Source of the DNA: Panaeolus papilionaceus | Lineage: Eukaryota; Basidiomycota; Agaricomycetes; Agaricales | Assembly: GCA_015501605.1 (NCBI GenBank) | Contig: JADNRZ010000012.1 | Coordinates: 434,001 to 498,000 of the forward strand | Direction of reading: 5' to 3' | DNA: 64,000 nucleotides | Shown here: in pieces, positions 12,595-24,382 of the stretch | How positions within the stretch are numbered: the first letter of the stretch is position 1 | Layout: every line of letters begins with the position of its first letter | Position numbers and translations under genes: made by a program | Notes under the pieces: generated by a model | Database searches by the model: none | Seen by the model: the letters and a program-made list of their open reading frames with translations, nothing else | Told to the model about the DNA's origin: nothing

Positions 12595-14298
12595 TCAGGC
12601 AGACTTTGAAGTGGGTGCCGATTGATCCCCTGCCGCCAGCCTTATCCTCTCCCTTTCCCGGGTATCTTTAAGCCCTTTAACCATATCTCGAATGCATTCT
12701 CCACCCTGGGCAGACAATACATCCACCCAGATCACCTTCGGGAACAGGATGTCCAAATATCTTGCAATGTCGTGCATCTTCTTTGGCCCCAACCTAAAAA
12801 GATCTTCTTCATGAATGGGTATATGTGGAATCGTGATCGACTCGAGCTGATAGTGAGGGACCACATCCATCGGCAATGCTTCGGGCGATGCATCTAGGAG
12901 GTTCATACCAATATCGAGGGATATGAGTTCCGGTAGCCCAACTGCAATCTGATGGAGTGCAAGATGATTGAGGTTGGAGGCATCGTTGGTTTTGATGGAC
13001 AATCGCTGAAGTTTGGGCCAGGCCGATATCATCTCCGCCACGATTTTGTTCGAGAGCGAAGAAATTTTGGGCTCTTTGATGATGACGTATCTGAGATGAT
13101 GGAAGAAAAGGAGTGGTGTAAAAGATGTCCATGGAAGGGTCACAGAGAGGGAGGTCCATCCGTCCAATCTCAAAATTTGTAGACAGTTGCCTACATTCTG
13201 CAACTGGCTAAAGCAGCGCTCCCAAGATGCTCGAGATACCCCAGTGGCATCCAATTCTTTCCAGGGTCCAATTGCCAGATACTCCAAGGACAGAAAATTA
13301 AAAGTAGAGAGAATGAGTGACGACAAATCGACCGATCCTTGAATGACAAGCTTTTTGAGTGAATCGAGGGCACCAGCCGGCTTCTGTGGTGCTCGGACGG
13401 TCGTAGCTACACCCTCGAATCCAAGGTGTAGCTCTGTGAGCCTTTCCAAGGCAAGAAGACGGCGGATATGTGACAGGTAATAATGGTCGAGAGCCGAGAT
13501 GCGAAGGTGTAGACTCTGTAATGTACGAAGTTGGGTTACCGAGAACAGTACACCCACGGGGATGGGTACACTCTCAAGATTAAGTTCTCGTAAACCAGGT
13601 ATCGGTACAGAGGCTAAGCTGTTGAGGAAAGACCATGCCACAGGTGCATGAATCTCTCCCACAGGGAAGTCCACTGCGTGGCTTCTGGAATACAGGGTCA
13701 CATTTTGTAATGAGGGGCAGAGGAGGAGTTGGTGATAAGGGCTGCATATCACAACTCTGTCCGCACGGGTAGGTAGAACGATATAGAGGGACTGAATGGA
13801 TGGGGTCAAAGGCTTTCCCTCCAGTAGCGACAAGAGTTGAATCACAAAGGATGGATCTGGATCAACTGCAGTCATATTTCCATCGCTGTCAATGAAGGGG
13901 CAGCGATTGTTCAGGATTCTAACGCGGTTTGCATAAAAACGAAGCCGTTGCAGGTCTTGAGGGAGGAGTGACTTTTCCGTGTACTGTTTTGGTGGTAGTC
14001 TGAATCAATATTTGGCACTTCAAACTGAAAAAAAAAATTCTTTTGCATAACCTTTACTTACCAATGTGATCAACTTTACACCACCCCATATGAGATCCCG
14101 ACTTTTGATGCCAGGTATGAGGTGGAACAGTGGATGTACGTCGATAATCTCCCTCCAAATTGTATCCAAAGCGGGAGATAAAAACGTTTTACATGTTAGT
14201 GCGCACGCGATGATCCAAGGTTTTGTTTCGGAAGTTGGTGACTCAAGAAATTTGAATATTTCAGCCAGGAGGAATGGGTTTTGCAGTGCTGGATGCAT
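12595..14298 (-). CDS. F-box protein, subfamily A member 2
   Basis: Paralog of the gene at 43-1794. The N-terminus is MHPALQNPFLLAEIFKFL, then IACALTCKTFLSPALDTIW, the F-box-like module. The long second exon has leucine-repeat-like strands (LRELNLESV, LTELHLGFEG, LQRLSIKTN). One intron is inferred at 14061-13984 (GTAAGT...AACAG, 78 bases, phase 0), giving 541 residues. An alternative acceptor at GATTCAG would not keep the frame. The frame after the intron reads LRFYANRVRIL, matching the RAYARRVRRLYL block in the first paralog, which supports this model. Likely an SCF substrate adaptor; target unknown. Confidence 0.78.
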
Positions 14299-14783
14299 TC
14301 TCGAATCAGAAGTTAAATCTATAATAATATTCAGTTGACTAAATCAAATGTTAAAACCTACGCATATACCTTGGATGGAACGATTCTGTTCTTAAGCGAT
14401 GGAATCGATTGAGAATCGAACAACAGCAGGCGCTCAGGTTGGGTCAACACCGTGACCATAATACGCAGGTTGTTTGCCTCCACGGCCCAATGAAAACAAT
14501 CCGTCCTACCTGTTGACCCCTGTTCAAGTACTTGCCACGTTGATCATATCTGTTGTCGAGCATGTTGTAGAAGTCAAATTACGGGGATGGTCCACAAGGT
14601 GTGAAGTACTTGCTACTATATTTACTGGGCCTTTTGTGAGGAGCTGATACACATTTTATCAATTGTCGATTCATATCACACAGCCTCGCGCGAAGTAATC
14701 GCATTGACACTTCTCGGAATGAGTTTGTGCTTGACTACGACACGGAGTTTATTTGGGGATTATCTTTCTGATCTACGTCCACC
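14299..14783. other. Divergent promoter region between two F-box genes
   Basis: 485 bases between the divergently transcribed genes at 12595-14298 and 14784-16292. It presumably carries both promoters. No specific site can be named. Confidence 0.5.
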
Positions 14784-16292
14784 ATGGAGAACACTGGCAG
14801 CTCACATCCCGCTGTTTTTACTGCTGATGTATGGGAAACCATTATCGACTTCATACCTGACTCCCCTCGACGAACATTAGTCAGTCTCTCTTGCTCAAAC
14901 CGCGAGCTTTGCATCATGCTTCGCCGCCGAATTTTCAACAAAGTTGTCTTTACAATCTCGCGCAATACTAAGCAAGAATCTCACCAGCTCGAGCCGTGTT
15001 GGTCAGCGGCGCCCAGGTTGCTCACAGTCATCCAATCCAGACCAGTGATTGCGGAATGCGTAAAGCATCTTGAAATTCAAGTCTTCATGGCCCAGATGTC
15101 GACATCCCGTAGGGGTATTTGGTACTACGACGATTTCTCAATCACAAGACTCGTACGCTACCTGACGAAGCTCCAAACACTCTCCTTTGTGATGTCTACA
15201 AGTCCCGGACTCATCACTTGGTCTTCTCTTCCAGAGCAGGTGCGCAGTGCCGTTCACCCACTGCTGCACCAAGTTCCAGATTTGAGGCTGGAACAATTGA
15301 AGAGTGCTTTTGCAGCATCTACTCGGATGTATGGTCAATCAGCACTAGAGTCCCTCGCTGTTACACCTTTTGGCACATTCCAGGTTGGGGATACATTCCC
15401 CACTGCTATGACGAGTGGAAATACCGCGGCACAGCCCGAGGCACCACGTCCGCACCCGATTAAATCCTTGACGATTGACTTAACTAGGTTCTCGAGATTT
15501 GCCGATTGGTTGACGGTCGACAACCCTGCATTCCCAATCACCATAAATCATGTCGAAAAGCTCGTATTCATCGGTTTGCATCAGGTCCCTTTGACTCCAG
15601 AACATGGATTCTATCGCGTTCTGCAAAGATGCGGCAAAGTGCTCAAGAGGTTAGAGGTGATCCCTACCCATCTCGGCACGGGCAGTATGTGTAAGTCGCA
15701 TCCTCCATTCGCCTCGAGTCAATTCCATGCTCACAAGCTCCCCCATTGGTTTCTAGATATATCTGTTAAAGCTTCAGTTGACGATATAGAGAGTCAGCGA
15801 CAAATCTACTCCGGCCGGTGCCCCGACCTTTCGCCTCTAATCAGCCTCTCATTTTTAAGGATCAATGGGGCATCCATCGGTACCTACAGACATGCGAAGC
15901 CCCAGAAGAATTTCAGCACCTCAATACCATACATCATAAAAACCCTGAAGACACTTCCTTGTCGCGAGGGTCAGCAACCTTCACTGCGGAACCTGCACTT
16001 GGATTTGGGGATTTCCGAGTTTAAGGACTACTTGTTGAAGCAGGTGGACTGGACGGATTTGGTCGATTTTCTGCTGAACGACCCTCGGTTCGTGAATCTG
16101 AAGCAGGTGTTTATCGACGTCACATACATTTACGACAGCAGTGAAAACTCGAATTACGAGCGGATAAGAAGGGTGAGGCCACCCAGATTTATTAAGAGGG
16201 TTTTGGAGGGGGATGAACAATTGATGACGTTGAGGCACAGAAGGGGTCTTGTATTAGGATCGACAGCAGAGGACCGTTATCCGGGGGGGTAG
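14784..16292 (+). CDS. F-box protein, subfamily B member 2
   Basis: F-box-like protein, first of a direct tandem pair. The N-terminal module is FTADVWETIIDFIPDSP, then LSCSNRELCIMLRRRIF. The C-terminus is RRVRPPRFIKRVLEGD...RGLVLGST. The frame is open without a break for 502 codons, but comparison with the neighbours shows an intron at 15691-15756 (GTAAGT...TTCTAG, 66 bases, phase 1). This intron contains no stop and is a multiple of three. Spliced, the product is 480 residues; unspliced, it would carry 22 extra residues starting near residue 303. The ATG at 14784 has the favourable context CCACC. Confidence 0.82.
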   Translation: MENTGSSHPAVFTADVWETIIDFIPDSPRRTLVSLSCSNRELCIMLRRRIFNKVVFTISRNTKQESHQLEPCWSAAPRLLTVIQSRPVIAECVKHLEIQVFMAQMSTSRRGIWYYDDFSITRLVRYLTKLQTLSFVMSTSPGLITWSSLPEQVRSAVHPLLHQVPDLRLEQLKSAFAASTRMYGQSALESLAVTPFGTFQVGDTFPTAMTSGNTAAQPEAPRPHPIKSLTIDLTRFSRFADWLTVDNPAFPITINHVEKLVFIGLHQVPLTPEHGFYRVLQRCGKVLKRLEVIPTHLGTGSMCKSHPPFASSQFHAHKLPHWFLDISVKASVDDIESQRQIYSGRCPDLSPLISLSFLRINGASIGTYRHAKPQKNFSTSIPYIIKTLKTLPCREGQQPSLRNLHLDLGISEFKDYLLKQVDWTDLVDFLLNDPRFVNLKQVFIDVTYIYDSSENSNYERIRRVRPPRFIKRVLEGDEQLMTLRHRRGLVLGSTAEDRYPGG

Positions 16293-16581
16293 ATGTTAAT
16301 ATTAAGGCATTTGCTAGGCCTCTGATCCTCTAAACTTGATGGTGCAATCGAATGTTAATATGTCTTGGTCGGAGAAAATGCTCGAAGCAAACAGTGGAAG
16401 GTAGACCAGTATTGCCTAGACTTCTGGGTGCAGGCTCCGCAGCTCTGGACGCAGAATTGTTGATCTGTCGATCTGAGTCACAGCCTTAGAACAGCCACAC
16501 GAATCATAAATCAAGTTAGGTGACCCCTCCACCACCTTTATAAATGACCGGATATAAATTGGTGAAGAAGGACTTCTGATC

Positions 16582-18122
16582 ATGCCGCTGCTGACATACC
16601 TCAAGCCTTACTTCAAACCTGAAGGTCGGTCGACCAAACCCGCAGAGCAGATCCGCTCCCATGGCCCTGCATTTACTCCTGACGTCTGGGAGACCATCGT
16701 AGATTTCATCCCAGATTCCCCTCGACAAACACTGATCAGCCTTGCATGCTGCAACCGCGAACTCTGCATCATCCTTCGACGAAGAATTTTCAATAAAGTT
16801 ACCTTCACAATCGCGCGCGATTCTCGCGACGGGTCTCGTCAGTTAGAGCCACGTTGGTCAGCATCTCCCAAACTACTTACAGTGATTAAATCAAGACCCG
16901 CAATCGCCCATTGCGTGAAGCATCTCGAAATCCAAGTTTTTGTGTGGGCATTGAGTCCCAGGAGCATCTGGGACTACGAGTCCGACAATTTCTCGATCAC
17001 GAAACTAACCCCGTCCTTGACGAATCTGAAGACGCTGTCTTTCTTAATAACAAGTCCAGCGGAGAACCACATCGTATGGTCCACCCTACCAGAGAAAGTA
17101 CGCAGCGCCGTGCATCCGCTGTTACACCAGGTATCAGACTTGAGGCTGGAACGGCTGATGGGAGTCTCTGCGGCGTCTATTCGACAAGATGGTATCTCTG
17201 CTCTCGAGTCTCTGAAAGTTGCATCTCTTGGCACTTTCCAGGTAGGCGACACCTTCCCCACACCGCTACTGAATGGCCCTACCACATCAGATCCACACAG
17301 ACTGAAGTCCCTCACAATCGATTCGGGCAAGTCTGTAGCCTTTGCCGATTGGTTGACCGTCGACCATCCTACTTTCCCTATCACGATAAATCATCTAGAG
17401 AAACTCGTGTTTACCGGCTTGCAATACCAGGCTGCGAGAACACCAGATCATGACTTTTACAGGGTTCTGCGAAGATGTGCCCAAGTGTTGCGGAGACTTG
17501 AGTTGCTCCCCACAGCTAGTAGCACATACGGTAAGCGACGTGATATGGTGACTTATGGTGATCATGCTCAACGCATACTGACCATGTTCTAGATATATCC
17601 GTCAAGGCATCGATCGGGAATATTGAGAGTCAGCGACAAATTTACTCTGGCCCATGTCCTGACCTTTCGTCATTGATCAACCTCTTGTATTTGGGCATCA
17701 GTGGAGCGACCATCGACACCTACACGTACGGAAGGCCACAGAAGAATTTCAGCACCTCGATACCATACATCATAAAGACACTACAGACCCTACCTCACCA
17801 CGAGGATCGACGACCTCCCTTGGAATACCTGCACGTGTACCTGGACATAGGAGGGTTCGAAGCCCACTCCCTGAAGCGAGTGGACTGGTCAGATTTTGCG
17901 GAGTGTCTCTTGAGCGATCTTCGATTCTCGAATTTGAAAGAGGTGTTCATTGACATCACATACATCTACGATAGTAGAGGGAGCTCGAATTATGGGCTAA
18001 TGAGGAGGGTCAGGTTGCCCGAAGTGTTAAGGAAGGTTTTGGAGGAGAATGAGGAGTTGATGAAGTTGAAGCATACACGAGGCCTAGTACTGGGGTCTAC
18101 TGCAAAATGTCTAGGCGATTGA
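16582..18122 (+). CDS. F-box protein, subfamily B member 3
   Basis: Second copy of the tandem pair, 289 bases after its sister and clearly homologous along the whole length (FTPDVWETIVDFIPDSP; ELCIILRRRIFNKVTF; GLVLGST near the end). It has a longer N-terminal leader (MPLLTYLKPYFKPEG) than the sister. The intron at 17531-17592 (GTAAGC...TTCTAG, 62 bases, phase 1) is at the same place as in the two paralogs but does contain a stop. The spliced product is 492 residues. It probably arose by local duplication; the role as SCF adaptor is inferred from the family. Confidence 0.82.
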
Positions 18123-18428
18123 TCATAACGAGGGTACCTGCCAAATCTTGAAAAGATAGATAGTTACATATAATTCGAGCTGTAAAGGGTATGGATGAAT
18201 GATGAATGGTGGAGGTTAAAAACCCCAACAGTAGTGTTTCTCTAGTGTGGTAGTTTCTCGAGGTTTCGCGAGTAGGTACAAAGACGGAAGAAAACCCAGA
18301 TATCGTGAATACGTGAAGAATCAAGAATAAGAATGGGTGATTAGAGGATTAATAAATATGGTGGTGTGGTGATGATGAAAAAATGTCAAAAATGTGAGTG
18401 TAAAAAATCCAAAGATGTTTCCAAGTTT
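18123..18428. other. Short convergent intergenic stretch
   Basis: Lies between the convergent ends of F-box B3 and DNA2; 3' untranslated sequence of both is expected. Nothing else was seen. Confidence 0.5.
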
Positions 18429-21400
18429 CTACCAGTTCAAGTCCTGCAATACGTTTGTACCGGTCTTGTCAGGCGTCACGCGTGGTCTCTTCATAGGCCT
18501 GATGCCCTTTTCTAATTCAGCCTCTGGACTATCGTTTACGACCTGTGGCTTGGTCGAGTTAAAAAGAACAGGCATCGAAGCTGAACGCGGTGTCGTCGCT
18601 GCTGCGCGTAAATTATGCGTCGGCGTGCAGGGATGAAGTCCAGCATCATCCTCAGCCATCCTTTTCCGAGAGCTACTTGACCCTTGGACCGGTGCACGAT
18701 TGGGATTGGGAGTCTCGCGGGCGTCCTTCAAATCGGCTTCATGCGCTGCATCAGCGCCCTCACCAGGTTTGATGATCCAGCCCTTCCCTTCCATCAGCCC
18801 AAAGAACTCCCCAAGTAAAGGCTCGCCTTCCAAAGTCTTGCGAGAACCAAAAATGACAAGCTTCTTCCTAGCACGAGTAAAAGCGACGTTCATCCTCCTC
18901 CAATCACGTACGAGCTCTCCAGTCTAAAACCAATGAGCGAAAAGAATGCAGAAACACAACAACGCAGCTTACATATGAACCCTGGTTGCTCCTAACCAGC
19001 GAGATAATGATACAATCCTTGTCTCGCCCTTGACTTCGATCAGTCGTCAGAACTTCCACCCTTTCAGTCTCATCGCTATCTTTCATCCTCACGCCATGCA
19101 AGAGATGTTGCAGTACCTTGACTTGTTGACGATAGAGTGAGAGGACGCCAATTTGACTCGGTCTTACACCACCCTCGACCAAAGATTTCACAAGTTGACA
19201 TATCATGTTGGCCTCGCCTAGGTTCTGCGGGAGACCACCAGCGCGCGACTCAACGGCTGGCACCAGGTCCGTGTCAACGAAAATAGCCTTGGAGCTAATA
19301 ACCATTATCAGCAAAAACGCGACAACCTTGTGGAAATGCGAAGCCAACCTTTCTTGCATAAGCTTTTCAAGCCAGCACGTATCTCCATCCACCTTGCACA
19401 TCGTTGTCTCTTGGGTTTTGCGATGGAGACGCTCCAGAATCCGATCTTTGCCCGGCACTTCTAGTGACTGTCCAGCAACCTCTTCACTACCACACTTCAA
19501 TCTATCCTTATAGATGAGTTTATTAGAGAGGAGCATGATGTCTTCGTTCATTCTGTACTGATGACAAAGGTCGACGACAGCGGACGGGTGTGCCTCAGAT
19601 AGCCGTTTGAAGAGGGAAATATCCAGTCCACCAGCTCGTGCAAGAGGATTTTTGACCTAGAAAAATATTAATTTAATTAATCAAGTGACAACGAAAGGCG
19701 CCATACCAGTGGAGGAAGTTGGAAATGATCACCGACGAGAATAAACTTGTCAGCGAACCGTATAGGACCCAGACATGTGGGAAGGGTGATCTGCGACGCC
19801 TCATCGACAATACAGTAGTCAAATTTGCGTCTGGTGAACAAGGCACTACATTTTCAAGATTAATGACCGAAGCAAAAAAGAAGGAAAGGAAAATAAACGC
19901 ACTGGTCAACACTCAAACACGTAGTGGCGACGACAGGTGGTGAGCACAGCTGTCTTTCAAGCTCTTCGACTGTCCGAGCCTGCCGGCGTGCATCAAGAGT
20001 ATACTCCTTGACGGAGGGATGCACCTTGTCCCCATTACCCAGACGTAGGATCCCAAAGTCGACCTTGCCGCTGGTGATAACCTTGCCCAAGATGGTGTCC
20101 ACAGCAGAATGTGTGTAGGAGCTCAGAAGAATCGTCTTCCCTCTCTTGACGAGCTCGTGGATGAGCGCAGCGATAACGGTGGTTTTACCAGTTCCTGGCA
20201 TTCCGAGAATTAGGGCATAATCGTTAGCCGAAAGTACTTTACGCATAGCTGCTTGTTGGGATGAATTGAGGTTGAGTGAGGACGAGTGTAGGGTGAGCGG
20301 GGTATTGTCAGCCAGTTCGGCATCAAACACAGGTGGGCGCAGATCAACGACGAGTTCCAGCTGCTTCTTTTCGCCGTCGACATAAAACAGCTGAGCAAGG
20401 TTATTGCGTACTCTTGCCATACTCCCAGACAGCTCGTCCTTGTCGATCCGGAAGATGGCCTTGGATGAAGGGTCCAGGTTGGCGCCCCTTCTAAGCAGTC
20501 GTGTTTTCGCGTAGTCGTCGCTGATTTCGTGGTCTACTCCGACGACGATACGGTCCATCGCCAAGTCGAGAATGAAACCTTGGGCAATGGCCAGAAGATC
20601 AGGTTCTGCGGAAACAACGACCGGATCTCCGATGTTGAAGGCGCCATTCATGAGGGATGACGAGGGCATGAGTGTCGGAGTAGAGGATAGATCATCGTCC
20701 ATTGTGACTTCTACAGATGGTCCGTCCTGCGCTTTCTCCGATGGTAGTGCTCTCCTAAAGGTATGAGTGAATCGACGCATGGCGTGAGTCAATTTCTTGA
20801 CCTCTGTCCCATCTTCGGCCACCTCAGAATCAGCCAAAACCAGCTGCCCCAAACACCTTCCTGATGCTTCCCTATCCTTGACACTTGTTGTCCAGATCTC
20901 AGTCCGCAACTGCACACTATCCCGTTCCTCCAAGGCGAGCAACCCTTCCCACTTCTTGAAAAACGCAGCCCTGGTATCAGTGATATGGCCCGTCCTTGAC
21001 AAGTAGCTTTCCTCCAACCAGGGCGGTATAGGCTTGCGCTTTGATGCACCACCAACCTCTTCAAGGTCGGGATGCGTCCGTCGAAAGAGCAAACAACTGT
21101 TGAGCGTATAACACTTCTTGCATAACCATTCCTGATCCACGGGCGCAGGCAAGAACGCTCCCTCCTCCTCAATGTGAGTTGACCTTTGCTTCTTCAACAC
21201 ATCAGCAAGTGGATCCCCGTCCCCTTTCCCTTCCTTCCCTTTCCGCTTATCCCTCCTCTTGAACCTCTTCCAAATCCAAGCAGCGACGCCATTCCTCACC
21301 CCAACCAACCCTTTCACTTCGTGCCACCCTCTTGGGACTCGTATGACCTCCCCATCTTCCTTCTGAGTATAAAACAACAATCCGTCCGTCACTGGAACGC

Positions 21401-23495
21401 CGTACCTCTCACTGAGTAATAGTGTGTACAACATTGTCTGTGCTCGGTGTTCCAACCCTGTTGACGCACGACCCGTCTTGAGCTCTAGAGGTAAAGGCAG
21501 CGTCCGGGATGTCGCAGTCGTTCGTTGAGGTCCCAATTTTGACGATTTCGGCGCACCAGGTAAAGGAGCAGGCTCGTAAAGTGTGCCAAGAATGGTCGCA
21601 TCGAGTTTTCCCTTCATTCCCCATCTCGGTGACCAGATATCCTCTTCAACATCGACCACACTCTCAATTTTCAACCTAGCCGGTTGATCCCAAGGGCCTG
21701 CTCTCGTATCGCTGACAGATGATTCCGGAGGGAGTTCTTTGCCGCAAGAAGTGGAAGACATGTAGCGGGTCCCAAACCCAACGAGCCCCTTTGCCCTCTC
21801 CGTCACGTCTTGACGCGCCACATGCTCGTTTATGTTGTGGTCTCCCATTGAGAGGAGCATGGTTAACCCCTCTGGACCCGTTACGGCCTCATTTATCCAT
21901 TTTGAGAGTGATTGTTGACTCCAATCATTTGCAACCAGAGCTTTCTGTGCGACGATGTGCAGTAGTGAACCGTAAACCAGCGCCGGGGTAGCACGTCCTG
22001 TGGCAGAGGTGGTGTCGCGGAGTAGTGATGCAAGAAGGGGTCGTCGTGCGCAATTGGGTGCAGATGCAAGGGTAGTCGCTGTCAATAAGATGTCGGGGTG
22101 TAGGATGATAAGGTTAAAGGATGTAACCGTCAGACTGATGGCGTGAGCCCCCGCTGGTGACGTCGTGAATTCGCCTATCACGTTGATAATATCACCTAAA
22201 AAACATGATCAGCGGAATGCAAATAAAAATAGCAACAACAAGCTACCTTCTGCGACCTCAAGATGGTACCATTCGTCGTATAAATAGACAGAAGCAGTTG
22301 ATTTGACTTTTCCTTGTTCTTGAACTCGAACGGTCAGACTCTGAAGAAAATCAGCACCTTGACTTTTTGATATAAATTAAAGGACGATTACCTTCCGCCA
22401 CTTGGCCAAGGCAGAATCATACTCCGGTTCAGATGCGTCGACAATACACCGCGTACAGGGTTGTTGCGCGAGGTCGCGTTGATCTTCGTCGTGGTTAAAC
22501 TGTAGTAGTGCCTTTCGCAGACCTCCATCAAGAGCGTTCACTGTCTCCAGTTCTCGCTGCTTCCCTTTCGACCTGGCTGAGCACATCGGCGAAGTAAGAT
22601 TCCTAAGTGGTAATTTTCCCTTTGGTTTAACTGGTGTAAGGGCAAAGTCATCCAGGTCCCATTCCTCGGACCCTGCGAGAAAGTCGACCATGTCCGCATC
22701 GTTTGTCAATGATCCAGATGGTTCAGCAGGTGGTACAGTAGGTTCCAAGAAAGAAGTAGTAGATGTTATCGACTGTATGGACGGTGTGCGGGAGGTCGGT
22801 GCCGTGGAGATAGTGGAGATTGATGGGAAGGACGGAAGGGAGGTGCTTGTTGTCGAAGCAGTCGACGTTGAGCCACTGCTTGCGGTTTCATCCAATCCCT
22901 GTAACAGACGGCTCATAAAAGCCGCTTCGTCATCCTCTGAGATAGCTTGAGGGGGCATAGGTGAGGGCCCACGGGAAATATCTGGTGTGGGTACAATGTC
23001 TGATGGTTTCAGAGGATGAGAGAGCTCCAACAGGTCCGAGAGCGAGACGATATTTGCTTCCGACTGTATAGGCAGAATGTCTGTATTTTTAGACAGACGT
23101 GAAGGCTTTGAGGCTTCCTCAACCTCCATAACGTCGTCGTCGTCTACCAAGGTGAGATCTAGGATGTCCTCCGCATTAATCTGTACTGCTGTCGGCTCAT
23201 CTTCCTCCATGGTCAAATCCAGGATATCATTGGACAAAGGAGCATTTTCCTTTTCCTTCTTATTCTTCTTTCCCTTGGTTTTATCAGGTATCTCGCTAGG
23301 TTTGTCCTTGGATGATCCCGCGCCCGTGGTCGTTACAGGCGTCGTGGATTTGGGCTGACTCAGCTGAGGGGCAGAAGTCGAGGGTTTAGAGGTCGCCTTA
23401 GAGAAGTAATGTGCCAAAGTCTTCGTTTTAATCGAGGAATTCCCAGACGCCGAGGAGTCTTTTCCAGACTTAGATTTCTTGTTCTTAGGGGGCAT
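18429..23495 (-). CDS. DNA2: DNA replication ATP-dependent helicase/nuclease DNA2
   Basis: Conserved nuclease-helicase that trims long Okazaki-fragment flaps and resects double-strand breaks. Seven exons are read (23495-22392, 22340-22247, 22195-19903, 19845-19707, 19656-19349, 19294-18973, 18923-18429), about 1584 residues. The N-terminal part is low-complexity, with a PIP-like TLAHYFSK. Next comes [15 protein letters not shown] RecB-type nuclease core follows, with [14 protein letters not shown] and LELKTGR. The iron-sulphur cysteines fit NCARRPL and [10 protein letters not shown]. The superfamily 1 helicase has Walker [10 protein letters not shown], motif [17 protein letters not shown], and motif [13 protein letters not shown]. 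The start is the ATG at 23495; the open frame above it begins only with GTG. The 54-base intron 19348-19295 is stop-free. An unusual lysine-rich/serine-rich tail follows the helicase. Confidence 0.95.
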
Positions 23496-23627
23496 TGTAG
23501 TGGTGGACGGTGTTAGGTTGTGATGCGTTGATATTCCCACCGCAAATTCGTGGACGCGTCTGTAACGTAGTCACACTCACGTGGGCGCGCGTCAGTAGCG
23601 TGATAGAGTGACACAGGCCGCCAGGAT

Positions 23628-24123
23628 TCAATCCTGACAAGACTTGAGTCTTTCAGTTTCACTTGCATCTCTCTCCCTGACTTCGTCGATTGATGCCCAG
23701 TCGTCGAACATGGCCAATACTTTGGCAGAAACGTAGAGGCGAGGAGGAGCTTTTTCTATCACATAACCGTACGCGAGTCTGAATTTTCTCTTGGACGACC
23801 AGCTGCTGCCAGCAGGAGGCAGAAACTTGTAAATCTCGAGAATGAGGATTTCTCCAACTTTGCTGTGGAAATGTATAAGCAAGTGTCATTACTTGTACTT
23901 CTCTGTATCTATCCTAGAGTTCCCCTTACAGTTGGCCTCCGAGCGGCCTCTTTGACAGATTGCTTGAACTGATGTGATGGAGTCTAACAACAAATCTCAC
24001 TGATAAGAGTCATTATCGAGAGCACTAGAGCAAACACCTAGGTCCTACTACTTACAGGTACCTCTTGGGCATTGGGTGGGCTGCGAAAGTAGCGAAATAC
24101 GGCAAGTGCCGCATTTCTGACAT
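23628..24123 (-). CDS. Small spliced gene, unknown function (118 residues)
   Basis: Three exons (24123-24056, 23983-23930, 23862-23628) join in one frame through GTAAGT/GTAAGG donors and TTAG/CACAG acceptors, giving 118 residues. The N-terminus MSEMRHLPYFATFAAHPMP looks like a possible mitochondrial presequence (basic, no acidic residues after position 3). The body has LKVGEILILEIYKFLPP, KRKFRLAYGYVIEKAPPRLY, and a charged tail ending KSCQD. I do not recognise the family. It lies 132 bases upstream of DNA2 in the same orientation and is divergent from P450 3. The clean frame joining across three exons is the main support. Confidence 0.6.
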
Positions 24124-24382
24124 CTCATCCCCCCATTTGCCTTCATCCCGCGATGGAATCAAACATTCACGTCACCCACATGTTGTGTTCTTGTAGTTCT
24201 TGAACAATTCTAGACATCCGTCCGGGACCGTCCCTATCTCTTTGCAGAGGATTCGCCCAAAATTGACATCCTGACAGTGTGTGAGAGAGAGGGGAATGTG
24301 GAGTACAAATAACAACATCTGGGTGAGTGGACCTTGCTATCCTCTTTGCGTCCTACCACAGCTACTAACGTAGGAGTCCCCC

